This document shows positions 17,427 through 25,638 of a stretch of DNA of 64,000 bases, in pieces; positions within the stretch are counted from its first letter, which is position 1, and every line of letters starts with the position of its first letter. The notes under the pieces are model-generated. The model searched no databases. It was not told where the DNA came from and saw only the letters and a list, made by a program, of their open reading frames with translations. Location: contig CANNCA010000004.1 in the NCBI GenBank assembly GCA_947503005.1, forward strand, positions 323,433 to 387,432, read 5' to 3'. The translations under genes were made by a program, and so were the position numbers. The stretch comes from an uncultured Flavobacteriaceae bacterium (lineage in GTDB: Bacteria; Bacteroidota; Bacteroidia; Flavobacteriales; Flavobacteriaceae).

Positions 17427-18251
17427 ATGGAAATGGATAAAATCAACGAGTATCTGCAAATTGCCATAGACAAGACTGTATTTTTCTTACCTAGAATTAT
17501 AGCTGCAGGACTTATTCTTTGGATTGGTTTCAAGATTGTCAAAAAGTTAGTGCAATGGGTGGGTCTTGCACTTGAGAAGACGGGTTTTTCAGAAACTTTG
17601 AGACCATTTCTGACTTCGACTACGAGTGTAATCTTAAAGGGGGCCGTGCTTTTTATCATCGCCTCTTTCATTGGTGCTGATTTAACGGGCTTGGTTGCAA
17701 TACTAGCTGCTGCCGGTTTTGCCATCGGAATGGCGTTACAGGGTAGTTTGGGAAATTTTGCTTCGGGAATTCTAATATTAACTCTCAAACCATACAAGAT
17801 AGGAGATTGGATACAGCTTGATGATAAGTTTGGAAAAGTTGAGGAAATCGGTATTTTCAGTACGGATGTATTGACTCCGGGAAACAAGATTCTTATTGTG
17901 CCCAATTCTATGGTAACCGAATCAGTGGTTACCAATTTCTCAGAAAAGGGAAAGATTAGATTAGAGTTGATGGTTACTATGCCCTATGACGAGAGCTTTC
18001 CTAAGGTGAAGCAAATCATTATAGACTCGTTGCTCACGATACCAAAGGTATTGAAGGATCCTCTACCCGAGATAGGTATTCAAAATTTTGATTCGCATAG
18101 TGTACAACTTTTGGTGCGACCTTATGTGAAGCCCAGTGATTTTTGGGAAGTTACCTTTGAATCACACAAGGCGATTAAAGCAGCGTTTCATGCACACGAT
18201 ATTAAGGTTGCTTACTCAGAAGGAGTTGAGATGGGTCGCATTGGTGAATAA
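17427..18251 (+). CDS. Small-conductance mechanosensitive channel (MscS family)
   Basis: The 274-residue inner-membrane channel releases solutes on hypo-osmotic shock. It has about three N-terminal membrane segments (residues 20-40, 66-86, 88-110), the pore helix AAAGFAIGMALQGSLGN near 93-109 with the GxxxG pattern, and the soluble beta domain (LTLKPYKIGDWIQLDDKFGKVEEIGIF near 116). It is a minimal MscS and likely a single-gene unit. Confidence 0.92.
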   Translation: MEMDKINEYLQIAIDKTVFFLPRIIAAGLILWIGFKIVKKLVQWVGLALEKTGFSETLRPFLTSTTSVILKGAVLFIIASFIGADLTGLVAILAAAGFAIGMALQGSLGNFASGILILTLKPYKIGDWIQLDDKFGKVEEIGIFSTDVLTPGNKILIVPNSMVTESVVTNFSEKGKIRLELMVTMPYDESFPKVKQIIIDSLLTIPKVLKDPLPEIGIQNFDSHSVQLLVRPYVKPSDFWEVTFESHKAIKAAFHAHDIKVAYSEGVEMGRIGE

Positions 18252-18363
18252 ATGTGTTGGAACTAGTATGGAAAGGAGCTCGAATTATTTCCTTAAATTT
18301 AGTCTATTGAATTTTTGGCCGGATTTTTGATGAATCCCATGCTAAACGAGCCAAAGTGAACAC

Positions 18364-19776
18364 ATGAAAAAAACGGTACTCCTTCTCTTATTATTTTTTT
18401 CCTTCTTCGGTACTGCACAAAAAATCGTCATAAAAAAGGGCGCTGTAATTGATGGTATTAAGGTAGGAGATACAATTCCTGAAACCTTTGCTATTTACTT
18501 GCCTACGGCTTTTGAAATAACCAAGAAGTGGCCTGTACTATTCGTTTACGACACTCAAGGTAGGGGCAAGAGAGTTTTGAGCATGTTCAGAGAGGCAGCA
18601 GAAGAACAGGGTTTCATTTTAGCGGCGTCCAACAATATCAATGATAGTTTATCGCTTTCACAAAACGTTTTGGTTTCGAGTAGAATGTTCAATGCGGTCT
18701 TTGCCATGGTACCCATACAAAAAAATCGCGTGTATACCGGAGGTTATACCGAAGGTGCTCGTCTGGCTTCTTTGATGCCTACTTTTATAAAACAAGTCAA
18801 AGGTGTTATTGCTTGTGGTTCGCCAGTGGCAAACAGCGAAGTGCTTAGTAGCAAAAATCCTTTTCATTTTATTGGCATTGTTGGTGTGGAGGACTATAAT
18901 TACACCGCGATGTTGGCTACTGAAAAGGTGCTGAACAAATTACGCTTTCCAAATAATCTTTTAGTTTTTCAAGGTGGTCAAGAATGGCCAGAAACAGCCT
19001 ACATCAGTAAGGCAATGGAGTTGTTGAACTTGGGATTGATGGCAAAGGGTGAATTACCCAAGGATGAAGCATTTATTGATAAAACTTACCGAAACAGTCT
19101 AGGCGAAATCAGTAGTTTAATAACGGAAAATAAACCTTTGTTGGCCGATAGACTCTTAAGAGAGATGATGGAAAATTATCGATTATTGAGAAATGTCGAT
19201 TCGCTTAAAATGAGTTCTAAAACCTTACGGAAAACGAAACAATTCAGAAGTGCAAATCGTACGCTCAACTCCATATTTTTTAGGGAATCCCTGATAAAGG
19301 AAGACTACGTTTACTATTTGGAGGAAGATGTGTTGACCTATAATTATAACAACCTAGGTTGGTGGAAGTATCAAATGGAAAAACTTCAAGAGTATGAGAA
19401 GAAGCCCAGTATTTATGAAAAACAAATGGGCCGCAGGCTTAAAGGGTTTGTCAATGCTTTGATAGCCGATAATATTGATATCGTAAAAGCCGAAACCCCA
19501 GTTGATGAAGAAGCACTGAACTTTTTATGGATGGTGAACACCATTACCGATGCCAAGTCTTACCAATCGTATTTAAACATTATATCGTATAGTGCTAAAA
19601 TCGAGGACTACGGCACCGCACTTTTCTATTTGGAAGAACTTTTGAAAAATGGTTATACCGATCAAGCAACTTTGTATTCCCTTGAGCATACTGCACTTTT
19701 TCGAATTATGCCTGAATTTAATAAGGTAGTCGCCAAGTACTTAAAAGATGCTAGGTATGACGTTATTGAGGAATGA
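18364..19776 (+). CDS. Secreted esterase-like alpha/beta protein with altered nucleophile elbow
   Basis: The 470-residue protein has a signal peptide ending at FFGTAQ near residue 19. The first half resembles an alpha/beta hydrolase of the dienelactone hydrolase/esterase D type (WPVLFVYDTQGRGK near 58, NRVYTGGYTEGARLAS near 118). At the nucleophile elbow the usual G-x-S-x-G reads G-Y-T-E-G, so the serine is a threonine and catalysis may be lost. The second half is helical, suggesting TPR-like repeats. It overlaps the convergent DJ-1-like gene by 14 bases. Confidence 0.6.
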   Translation: MKKTVLLLLLFFSFFGTAQKIVIKKGAVIDGIKVGDTIPETFAIYLPTAFEITKKWPVLFVYDTQGRGKRVLSMFREAAEEQGFILAASNNINDSLSLSQNVLVSSRMFNAVFAMVPIQKNRVYTGGYTEGARLASLMPTFIKQVKGVIACGSPVANSEVLSSKNPFHFIGIVGVEDYNYTAMLATEKVLNKLRFPNNLLVFQGGQEWPETAYISKAMELLNLGLMAKGELPKDEAFIDKTYRNSLGEISSLITENKPLLADRLLREMMENYRLLRNVDSLKMSSKTLRKTKQFRSANRTLNSIFFRESLIKEDYVYYLEEDVLTYNYNNLGWWKYQMEKLQEYEKKPSIYEKQMGRRLKGFVNALIADNIDIVKAETPVDEEALNFLWMVNTITDAKSYQSYLNIISYSAKIEDYGTALFYLEELLKNGYTDQATLYSLEHTALFRIMPEFNKVVAKYLKDARYDVIEE

Positions 19777-20500
19777 ACCGAGGTATTTCTTCAAGCTTCC
19801 AGTCAATCACTAAACCACCTGCCAACGATTGGGCGATTTCTTTTCCATATAAATATTCACATAGATAAAGGGCTGCTTCAAAGCTTTTTGCTCCACCGGC
19901 CGATGTTATGTACTTACCATCATGAACAAATAGCACACTGTCTTTCACATTGAGATTCGGGAACATTTTTTTGTAAGTATCAATATCAGTGGGGAAGGTG
20001 GTAGAAGCCACATCTTTCAATAATCCTGCCTTGGCCAATACAAAGGCACCATCGCAATGACTGGTCATAAAAAGGGCATCTTCATCTATTTTTTTAACGA
20101 AATTGAGCATCACGGTATCCTTTAAGTCAGTGTCCAAATGATGTTCCGCACTAGGTACTACAAGAATATCGATTTGGGGTAAGCTGTCATTGGTATAGTC
20201 ATAATCCGGCAGAATACGTACACCTTCAAAAGTGGTAATCGGTTCTAGCGTGTTTGCAACGGTAAAGGTGTTCATGGCCTTGATGTTTTTTCGGTATTGC
20301 GTATGTTGAAAAATATCGTAGGGTGCCGTGAACTCGGTATTGTAAGTGCCATCCATAATCAAGAAAGCAACGTTATATCTGTTCGGCTCTAGTTGTGGCA
20401 GAACTCTGTTATCTACGGATGAATTTTTTATTTCTTTTTTGTTCTCGTTACATGAAAACGAAAGGAGAAGAAAAAGTAAAACGAAAAAACTTGGTTTCAT
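19763..20500 (-). CDS. DJ-1/PfpI family lipoprotein
   Basis: This 245-residue lipoprotein (lipobox LSFSC near residue 17) carries a DJ-1/PfpI class I glutamine-amidotransferase-like domain from about residue 42: NVAFLIMDGTYNTEFTAPYDIF, then IDILVVPSAEHH, and the nucleophile cysteine in MTSHCDGAFVLA near 146-157. It is similar in layout to ThiJ/AraC-type DJ-1 domains but lacks a DNA-binding part. An export location is unusual for this family, which is mostly cytosolic. Confidence 0.85.
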   Translation of the reverse strand: MKPSFFVLLFLLLSFSCNENKKEIKNSSVDNRVLPQLEPNRYNVAFLIMDGTYNTEFTAPYDIFQHTQYRKNIKAMNTFTVANTLEPITTFEGVRILPDYDYTNDSLPQIDILVVPSAEHHLDTDLKDTVMLNFVKKIDEDALFMTSHCDGAFVLAKAGLLKDVASTTFPTDIDTYKKMFPNLNVKDSVLFVHDGKYITSAGGAKSFEAALYLCEYLYGKEIAQSLAGGLVIDWKLEEIPRFIPQ

Positions 20501-20578
20501 GGACTCAGAATTTAGAACAATTTACGACCAAATTCTTAAAATGTTGGATGGGCTTTTAATTGTATTTTTATACTTTAA

Positions 20579-21250
20579 ATGAACTGGACCATGAAATTTT
20601 CGGCTGTATTGATTTTTTCATTGCTATTCATAGGAGTAGCTTGCAAACAAAAAAAGAAATACCACGACACAACTGAAGGAGTATCGATTGTGGGAAAGCC
20701 CCAGGCTTTAGTTGATATTGCAAATTTTCAGACAAATCTAAATGAGGAATTCAAAAACCCTGAAACCTCACCTTTGCCAGACCGATTTCGAAAGGATTTT
20801 GAATCGTTGGAGTTTTTTCCGGCCGATACCACATATAGAATCGAGGCTCGATTTGTCCGTACTCCTGATGCAGTTCCTTTTTTGATGCCAACAACAACCG
20901 ACAGAAAGTCAAAAGAAGTGGTCTATGGAGTCGCCCATTTTTCCTTGGATGGAAAAGAACACCAATTGGAAATCTATCAAAATGAAGAATTAATATTAGA
21001 AGACGGTTATGAAGATTATTTATTCCTACCCTTTACCGATTTGACCAACGGAGATGAAACGTATGGTGGTGGTCGCTATTTAGACCTATCAATACCTAAT
21101 GGAAATACGATACAACTTGATTTCAACAAAGCTTACAATCCCTATTGTGTTTATAACAAGAAGTTTTCTTGTCCCATAGTGCCAAGTATCAATCATTTGA
21201 ATACCAGGGTAATGGCTGGAGTCAAAGATTTTAAAAAGGGATATGACTAG
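20579..21250 (+). CDS. DUF1684 lipoprotein
   Basis: The 223-residue protein has a lipoprotein signal (FIGVACKQ, Cys near residue 22). DUF1684 blocks follow: FRKDFESLEFFPADTTY, then VYGVAHFSLDGKEHQLEIYQN, and the C-terminal GGGRYLDLSIP...YNPYCVYNKKFSCPIVP motif. The function is unknown. ATG 20579 or the second ATG four codons on are both possible starts. Confidence 0.85.
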   Translation: MNWTMKFSAVLIFSLLFIGVACKQKKKYHDTTEGVSIVGKPQALVDIANFQTNLNEEFKNPETSPLPDRFRKDFESLEFFPADTTYRIEARFVRTPDAVPFLMPTTTDRKSKEVVYGVAHFSLDGKEHQLEIYQNEELILEDGYEDYLFLPFTDLTNGDETYGGGRYLDLSIPNGNTIQLDFNKAYNPYCVYNKKFSCPIVPSINHLNTRVMAGVKDFKKGYD

Positions 21251-21255
21251 CTACT

Positions 21256-21287
21256 AAAAAGCCCCAACATTACTGTCAGGGCCTTTT
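21256..21287. terminator. Hairpin terminator between convergent genes
   Basis: AAAAGCCC (left arm) and GGGCCTTTT (right arm) pair with one bulged C around a 14-base loop, with A and T runs outside. It lies between the DUF1684 stop and the 3' end of the porin gene and can serve both. Confidence 0.6.
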
Positions 21288-21330
21288 GAACTTAAAACTA
21301 TAAATAACTCAACCAATTAAGTTCATTTTT

Positions 21331-22410
21331 TTAAAAGGAGTAGACGGCAGCTAGTACAAAAGATGAAAGGCCCGCCATCACTTCACCATCTGAATTTACG
21401 AATACATCTTCAGAGGCACTGTCCAAACGCAATTCAGGTTTTATCATAAGGTCGCCAATGGTAGCGCTTCCTGTAAGGGTCAAGGCGAAAACACTCATGT
21501 CACCATCAAAATTGGGGTCTGGCGAAGTACCAATCGCTCCAAAACCATCTGTCTCCGCAAAATACTCACCTCTGAGTCCAATCGTGAAATTCTCTGATGT
21601 TGCTAATTGTGGGTATAACGCTATACCCGCAAAATTTCCGATACCATCTTCTTCGTCTCCACTGAAATAAGCAGCGTTTATTCCCAAGAAAAAGGAATCG
21701 GATAAATCAAAACCACCCGTATAATCAACTTCAAACGAACCGTTATCAATCAATAGGTTCAGGTATTGATCACTATATCCTAATTGCGCGCCATATGCAT
21801 ATTGACCCGTTGGGTTGAACTCTGTCAAATCTGTTTGGTTCATTACAGCCAACATCAAACTAAAGTCATCTGATAAAGCAAAGTCGGCCTTTAGTCCAGT
21901 ATGGGAAAATGGTCCGTACGAAAACAAATAAGAAGTACTGTAATTAAAATTTGCAACGGGCGATATCACCTCATACCCCAAAAAGGTATTGAAATTACCA
22001 AAGGTCAGTGTGACACTTTCGCTTACATTCCAGTAAGCATATAGCTGATTGACAATATTTCCTGTTGCCGAATACATCGGTGAGGCAAAAATCGCATCGG
22101 TACCCCTTGGACCAAAAACTAAGTCGGCGACAAAACCTGCTTTTTCACCCTCATAACTTCCGATTACGTTGGCCATTCCCAAAGCAAAACCGGGTAATTG
22201 TGCAAAGGAACTACCGGGAGCAACATAGTTATCGCCCGAATTTGCAGCGTTCAAATTGGCCCTATAATAGGCATCAATAGACCCACTGAAACTAAATTTT
22301 GGTTTTGTGTCTTCTTCCTCTTCTTGTGCAAACAATGCCGAAGTAGAAAAAAGAAGTAGTGCTACAACGAAAAGATTTTTGATGTACTTTATATTTGTAA
22401 TGGCTTTCAT
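21331..22410 (-). CDS. Outer-membrane beta-barrel porin
   Basis: This 359-residue exported protein has a signal ending at SALFAQ near residue 29 and then an acidic EEEED stretch. About 320 residues of alternating strands follow, ending in the aromatic C-terminal strand VLAAVYSF typical of barrels. The FSFSGSIDAYYRANLN opening is that of the OmpL-like/porin family next to Bacteroidota ammonium transporters. Placed after amtB on the same strand, it could let ammonium or small nitrogen compounds cross the outer membrane (inference). A hairpin lies between the two genes, so it may have its own promoter. Confidence 0.82.
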   Translation of the reverse strand: MKAITNIKYIKNLFVVALLLFSTSALFAQEEEEDTKPKFSFSGSIDAYYRANLNAANSGDNYVAPGSSFAQLPGFALGMANVIGSYEGEKAGFVADLVFGPRGTDAIFASPMYSATGNIVNQLYAYWNVSESVTLTFGNFNTFLGYEVISPVANFNYSTSYLFSYGPFSHTGLKADFALSDDFSLMLAVMNQTDLTEFNPTGQYAYGAQLGYSDQYLNLLIDNGSFEVDYTGGFDLSDSFFLGINAAYFSGDEEDGIGNFAGIALYPQLATSENFTIGLRGEYFAETDGFGAIGTSPDPNFDGDMSVFALTLTGSATIGDLMIKPELRLDSASEDVFVNSDGEVMAGLSSFVLAAVYSF

Positions 22411-22473
22411 AATTATTGAATTTAGATTTCCCTGCGAGGGGTTTAAAGATTTGATTTGCGTGTTAGCTTTTTA

Positions 22474-22503
22474 AAACGGAGCGTTCTGCAAAACGCTCCG
22501 TTT
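22474..22503 (-). terminator. Hairpin after amtB
   Basis: A perfect 12-bp stem (AAACGGAGCGTT / AACGCTCCGTTT) with a six-base loop sits between the amtB stop and the porin start. On the minus strand it is followed by a short T-rich stretch, so it can attenuate transcription into the porin gene. Confidence 0.7.
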
Positions 22504-22516
22504 CTTTTTATTTCAA

Positions 22517-23749
22517 TTAGTCGTTAATAAAGTCAGGGTAGGCATCCATACCGTGTTCATGAAGGTCAAGACCTTCGATTTCTTCTTCTTTGGAAACTCG
22601 TAGTCCCATGATTGCTTTAAGTGACCCTAAGATTATTCCCGAGGTAACAATACAGAAAGCCCCGATGATCAAGACGCCGTACAGTTGGGTCATGAATTGG
22701 CCTCCGCCCGCCATAGAACCAAAAATACCTACTGCTAAAGTGCCCCAGATACCGCAGATCAAATGAACGGCAACCGCTCCAACGGGATCATCTAATTTCA
22801 ATTTATCAACAAGTGCGACACCCAATACGATAATGATACCAGCTATTAGTCCGATGATTATGGCTTCATTGGGCGACATCAAGTCCGCACCTGCAGTAAT
22901 TCCTACTAATCCACCTAAGATTCCGTTCAGGAACATCGTTAAGTCTAGGTTTTTATACAGAGCAAATGATAAAATCATTGCCGAAACACCACCTGCTGCA
23001 GCTGAAAGACATGTGGTAACCAATACTAAAGAAGTCAGTTCTGGATCGGCCGATAGGACAGAACCTCCGTTGAATCCGAACCATCCCAACCATAGTATTA
23101 ATACCCCAGCTGTTGCAAGAGGAATACTGTGACCCGGTATTGCCTTTGGCTTGCCATCTTCTCCGAATTTTCCAATTCTAGAACCTAATAAGGCAATAGC
23201 TACTAAAGCGGCCCACCCGCCTACGGAGTGAACTAATGTTGAACCTGCAAAATCATAGAAGCCCCATGCATCTAAAAAGCCACCGCCCCATTTCCAAGCC
23301 CCGACTATTGGGTATACCAATCCAACATAGAATACGGTAAAAATCATAAAGGCTCCTATTTTCATACGTTCTGCAACTGCTCCAGAAACTATAGTTGCTG
23401 CTGTAGCTGCGAACATGCCCTGAAAAAGAAAATCTGTCCACCAAGTATAACCTCCATCTGCGTATTCGGGAGTCATTCCATTTTCAGGTGCGGCAATTCC
23501 GAATCCAGCGAAACCGAATATTCCAGAAGAACCGTCTTCAAAACCGGGGTACATGAGGTTAAAGCCCCATGCATAATAAAGGAGAAGTCCACTGGTGATA
23601 ATGAATATGTTCTTGAATAATATGTTAATCGTATTTTTTTGTCTAGTTAATCCTATTTCCAAAAATCCAAATCCCGTGTGCATGAAGAATACCAATGCGG
23701 TAGCCAACATCATCCATACGTTATTTGCTGTAAATAATCCTGCGTCCAT
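22517..23749 (-). CDS. amtB: Ammonium transporter
   Basis: The 410-residue inner-membrane protein has about 11 membrane helices. Conserved blocks are AGSTLVHSVGGWAAL near 168-182 and AVHLICGIWGTLAVG near 324-338, carrying the twin pore histidines. There is no cleavable signal; the N-terminus (MDAGLFTANNVWMMLATALVFFMH) is the usual start for this clade. It lies 28 bases after glnB, so both are co-transcribed and PII gating of the channel is expected from family knowledge. Confidence 0.95.
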   Translation of the reverse strand: MDAGLFTANNVWMMLATALVFFMHTGFGFLEIGLTRQKNTINILFKNIFIITSGLLLYYAWGFNLMYPGFEDGSSGIFGFAGFGIAAPENGMTPEYADGGYTWWTDFLFQGMFAATAATIVSGAVAERMKIGAFMIFTVFYVGLVYPIVGAWKWGGGFLDAWGFYDFAGSTLVHSVGGWAALVAIALLGSRIGKFGEDGKPKAIPGHSIPLATAGVLILWLGWFGFNGGSVLSADPELTSLVLVTTCLSAAAGGVSAMILSFALYKNLDLTMFLNGILGGLVGITAGADLMSPNEAIIIGLIAGIIIVLGVALVDKLKLDDPVGAVAVHLICGIWGTLAVGIFGSMAGGGQFMTQLYGVLIIGAFCIVTSGIILGSLKAIMGLRVSKEEEIEGLDLHEHGMDAYPDFIND

Positions 23750-23777
23750 TTTTTTAAAGTTTAGTGTAAGTGGTTAA

Positions 23778-24116
23778 TTAGTTAATTCCTGCTTGACCGT
23801 TTTCTTTGGTTCTTATTCTGTAGGCCTCCAAGACTTCGGAAACGAAAACCTTACCATCGCCTACGTTACCGGTATAGGCTGATTCTAAAATGCAATTGAC
23901 CGTTTTTTCCAAAAATTCATCGGAAACGACAACTGAGAGGTAGCGACGTTGAATGTCAGTAGTACTATAAGAGATACCTCTATACACGTGACCTTGTTTT
24001 TCATTACCAACTCCCGTTACATCCCAATAACTGAAGAAATTAACTTCAATTTGATGAAGCGCCTTCTTGACGTCATCAAATTTTGACTTTCTGATAATTG
24101 CCTCGACTTGTTTCAT
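23778..24116 (-). CDS. glnB: Nitrogen regulatory protein PII
   Basis: The 112-residue trimeric signal protein senses 2-oxoglutarate/ATP and binds AmtB and other targets. The PII signature blocks are present: MKQVEAIIRKSKFDDVKKAL at 1-20, the T-loop GNEKQGHVYRGISY ending in Tyr50 (the equivalent of the modifiable Tyr51 in enteric PII) and the B-loop TGNVGDGKVFV near 83-93. The T-loop is about two residues shorter than the enteric GHTELYRG form. Directly upstream of amtB, it could be called glnK. Two inverted repeats like that near glnII/glnN lie upstream. Confidence 0.93.
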   Translation of the reverse strand: MKQVEAIIRKSKFDDVKKALHQIEVNFFSYWDVTGVGNEKQGHVYRGISYSTTDIQRRYLSVVVSDEFLEKTVNCILESAYTGNVGDGKVFVSEVLEAYRIRTKENGQAGIN

Positions 24117-24225
24117 TGTGTTGCTATTTAATTGGTTTAATACGTTGCAAGCTCTGAAATGGAAGAATCGGCTAATTGCTTCACATATTCGTTCTCTCCA
24201 CTTGCTTTTTTGTTATTTACAGCGC

Positions 24226-24233
24226 CAAATGTA
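24226..24233 (-). promoter_or_regulatory. Bacteroidota -7 box of glnB-amtB
   Basis: On the minus strand this reads TACATTTG, an exact TAnnTTTG match, about 110 bases before the glnB ATG. The nearest CCCTA/GGGG inverted repeat is centred about 40 bases upstream of the expected start point, the classic activator position. Confidence 0.6.
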
Positions 24234-24248
24234 TGTTTTAATAATTAA

Positions 24249-24270
24249 GACCCTATAAAAAATTGGGGTC
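24249..24270. promoter_or_regulatory. Candidate nitrogen operator, proximal copy upstream of glnB
   Basis: GACCC ... GGGGTC arms bracket a TATAAAAAATT-like A/T core. The arms and layout resemble the repeats at 2361-2377 and 24302-24322. Confidence 0.6.
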
Positions 24271-24301
24271 ATTTTATAATTTTTATACTTATTGTAAAAT
24301 A

Positions 24302-24322
24302 TACCCTATTATTTTAGGGGTA
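24302..24322. promoter_or_regulatory. Candidate nitrogen operator, distal copy upstream of glnB
   Basis: TACCCTA (24302-24308), six bases, then TAGGGGTA (24315-24322) form an inverted repeat almost identical to that between glnII and glnN. It is centred about 93 bases upstream of the predicted glnB start; the glnII copy is about 91 upstream of its own. Confidence 0.65.
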
Positions 24323-24399
24323 TGAAAAATAAAGGTTTGTAAAAATGATAATTTGAATAATTCAAAATTGACCAGGCTGGATAAATTTTAAAAAACAGT

Positions 24400-24429
24400 A
24401 ACAATTCGAGTAATTCTTTAAGAATTGTT
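24400..24429 (-). terminator. Possible terminator of crcB
   Basis: AACAATTC and GAATTGTT arms around a 14-base loop lie about 65 bases beyond the crcB stop, followed on the minus strand by a T-rich stretch. The A/T-rich stem makes it a weak candidate. The rest of this 376-base gap holds the glnB regulatory sites. Confidence 0.4.
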
Positions 24430-24492
24430 CAAAAAAAACGGAAAAGACCTGTGTTTTGCTAAATATTTAGAAGAGTCTCTGCTGAGCGTGGC

Positions 24493-24888
24493 CTATATAG
24501 TTTTTGCTATCCATAGCCCAACAGCAATGGCAACGATGCCTACTACAACACTTGAAATTGTATAAAGGGAGAAATTTAGAAGTTGACCCTCGCTTAAAAG
24601 AGAATGTTTTTCAAAGGCAAAAGTAGAAAAGGTTGTAAACCCACCGCAAAAACCTGTACCTAGAAGTAGTATCTGGTTTTCAGAGAGATAATTGTTCTTG
24701 AAAGATAAACCCAAGATGATTCCTATAAGCAGGCAACCGGCAATATTGACCAAAAAGGTACCTAAAAAAAAATGTTGAAAATACGGGTTGAGATTTTTGG
24801 AGATAATATACCTAAGAATACTGCCAAGGCCTCCTCCTAAAAAAACAAGTAACAATTGCCGCATACTCAAAGGTAAGAAATGAACCAA
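24493..24888 (-). CDS. crcB: Fluoride exporter CrcB
   Basis: The 131-residue protein with four membrane helices belongs to the Fluc/CrcB family, which forms dual-topology dimers that let fluoride out. The LGGGLGSILRYIIS opening (near 17-30), the GTFLVNIAGCLLIG segment near 43 and the signature GFCGGFTTFSTF near 79-90 are clear. An internal ATG nine codons in (MRQLLLVF) may be the true start. No fluoride riboswitch consensus was found upstream. Confidence 0.93.
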   Translation of the reverse strand: MVHFLPLSMRQLLLVFLGGGLGSILRYIISKNLNPYFQHFFLGTFLVNIAGCLLIGIILGLSFKNNYLSENQILLLGTGFCGGFTTFSTFAFEKHSLLSEGQLLNFSLYTISSVVVGIVAIAVGLWIAKTI

Positions 24889-25094
24889 AACAATTTAGTA
24901 GAGGCCAACTGAAATAGTCATTAAAAAGTTATACGACAGTATGGCGAGTTCATACTAGTCGATCGTCTTATCCGACCTAAATATTAAAAAAATAGAACCT
25001 AAAAAAATAAGCGAAATAAGCCAAAATTCTTTTGGCTATTAAAAGAAGCGTTGCGTGGTGAATTGATTCAAAAAATAGTTTCAATCAACAAAAC

Positions 25095-25271
25095 CTATAC
25101 TGCTTTCTTGTATTTTGATGAAGTCGCATCCATCGGGAAAATTTTGGAAGCGGAAGTTTCGGTATTTCCTACGGAAGTCTTCCTATTGCGTCCGGCACCA
25201 TTCAAATTTATGAATAGCATTACGGCGTTTACCCCAATAATGATGAAAAGAATTGTAAAAAATGTAATCAT
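25095..25271 (-). CDS. Small membrane-anchored protein (58 aa)
   Basis: This frame runs ATG 25271 to TAG 25095. The product is a hydrophobic N-terminal helix (ITFFTILFIIIGVNAVMLFI, residues 2-21) and then a polar tail with INLNGAGRNRK, ending in SSKYKKAV. The helix-plus-SKIFPMD...YKKAV pattern looks like a small protein seen in many flavobacterial genomes, whose function I do not know. A longer frame on the plus strand at 25051-25293 overlaps it but has no protein-like features. Confidence 0.6.
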   Translation of the reverse strand: MITFFTILFIIIGVNAVMLFINLNGAGRNRKTSVGNTETSASKIFPMDATSSKYKKAV

Positions 25272-25353
25272 TTTATTGCCCCTTATACGATAAACAACGC
25301 AAAATTACGATGTTTGGTATATTATACGGGTCAAAATGCAAAATTGTTGTCCT

Positions 25354-25391
25354 TTAACACATTTTTATGATACTCTCAGAAAATGTGTTAA
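25354..25391. terminator. Perfect 12-bp inverted repeat at the end of a small gene
   Basis: TTAACACATTTT (25354-25365) and AAAATGTGTTAA (25380-25391) pair perfectly around a 14-base loop. The right arm contains the stop codon of the 62-residue membrane protein. It may be a terminator or a protein-binding site. Confidence 0.5.
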
Positions 25392-25576
25392 TATTTGAGT
25401 AAATACTTAATACAGAAGAGAATAATTAAGAAAATTAAGAAGGAAATGCCTACCCATTTAACGCCCTGATAGTTCTTCAGATGTAGTTTTTCATCTTTTT
25501 TGTAAGAATAAACGACGATTATTCCAAAAATGACGCTAAATAGGATTGCAAAAACAATTTGCCCGCTACTGAACAT
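25388..25576 (-). CDS. Small two-helix membrane protein
   Basis: The 62-residue protein has helices at about residues 6-24 (VFAILFSVIFGIIVVYSY) and 41-58 (WVGISFLIFLIILFCI) joined by a basic loop (KKDEKLHLKNYQG). It is of unknown function. The start is an ATG with no competing frame, and the stop is embedded in a perfect inverted repeat. Confidence 0.7.
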   Translation of the reverse strand: MFSSGQIVFAILFSVIFGIIVVYSYKKDEKLHLKNYQGVKWVGISFLIFLIILFCIKYLLKY

Positions 25577-25638
25577 ATTTTCTATTTTTACGCAAAGCTA
25601 ATCGAAAACAAACTATAAAAATAACTGATAAATAGTAA

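Noticed and set aside
24889..25094. Fluoride riboswitch before crcB
   Set aside because: The minus-strand leader has none of the GGCGATGG...GCTGATG-type conserved elements; nothing more than A/T-rich sequence is visible.
25051..25293. Plus-strand 80-codon frame
   Set aside because: It overlaps a more protein-like minus-strand frame with a membrane helix and has odd composition and no homology signal.
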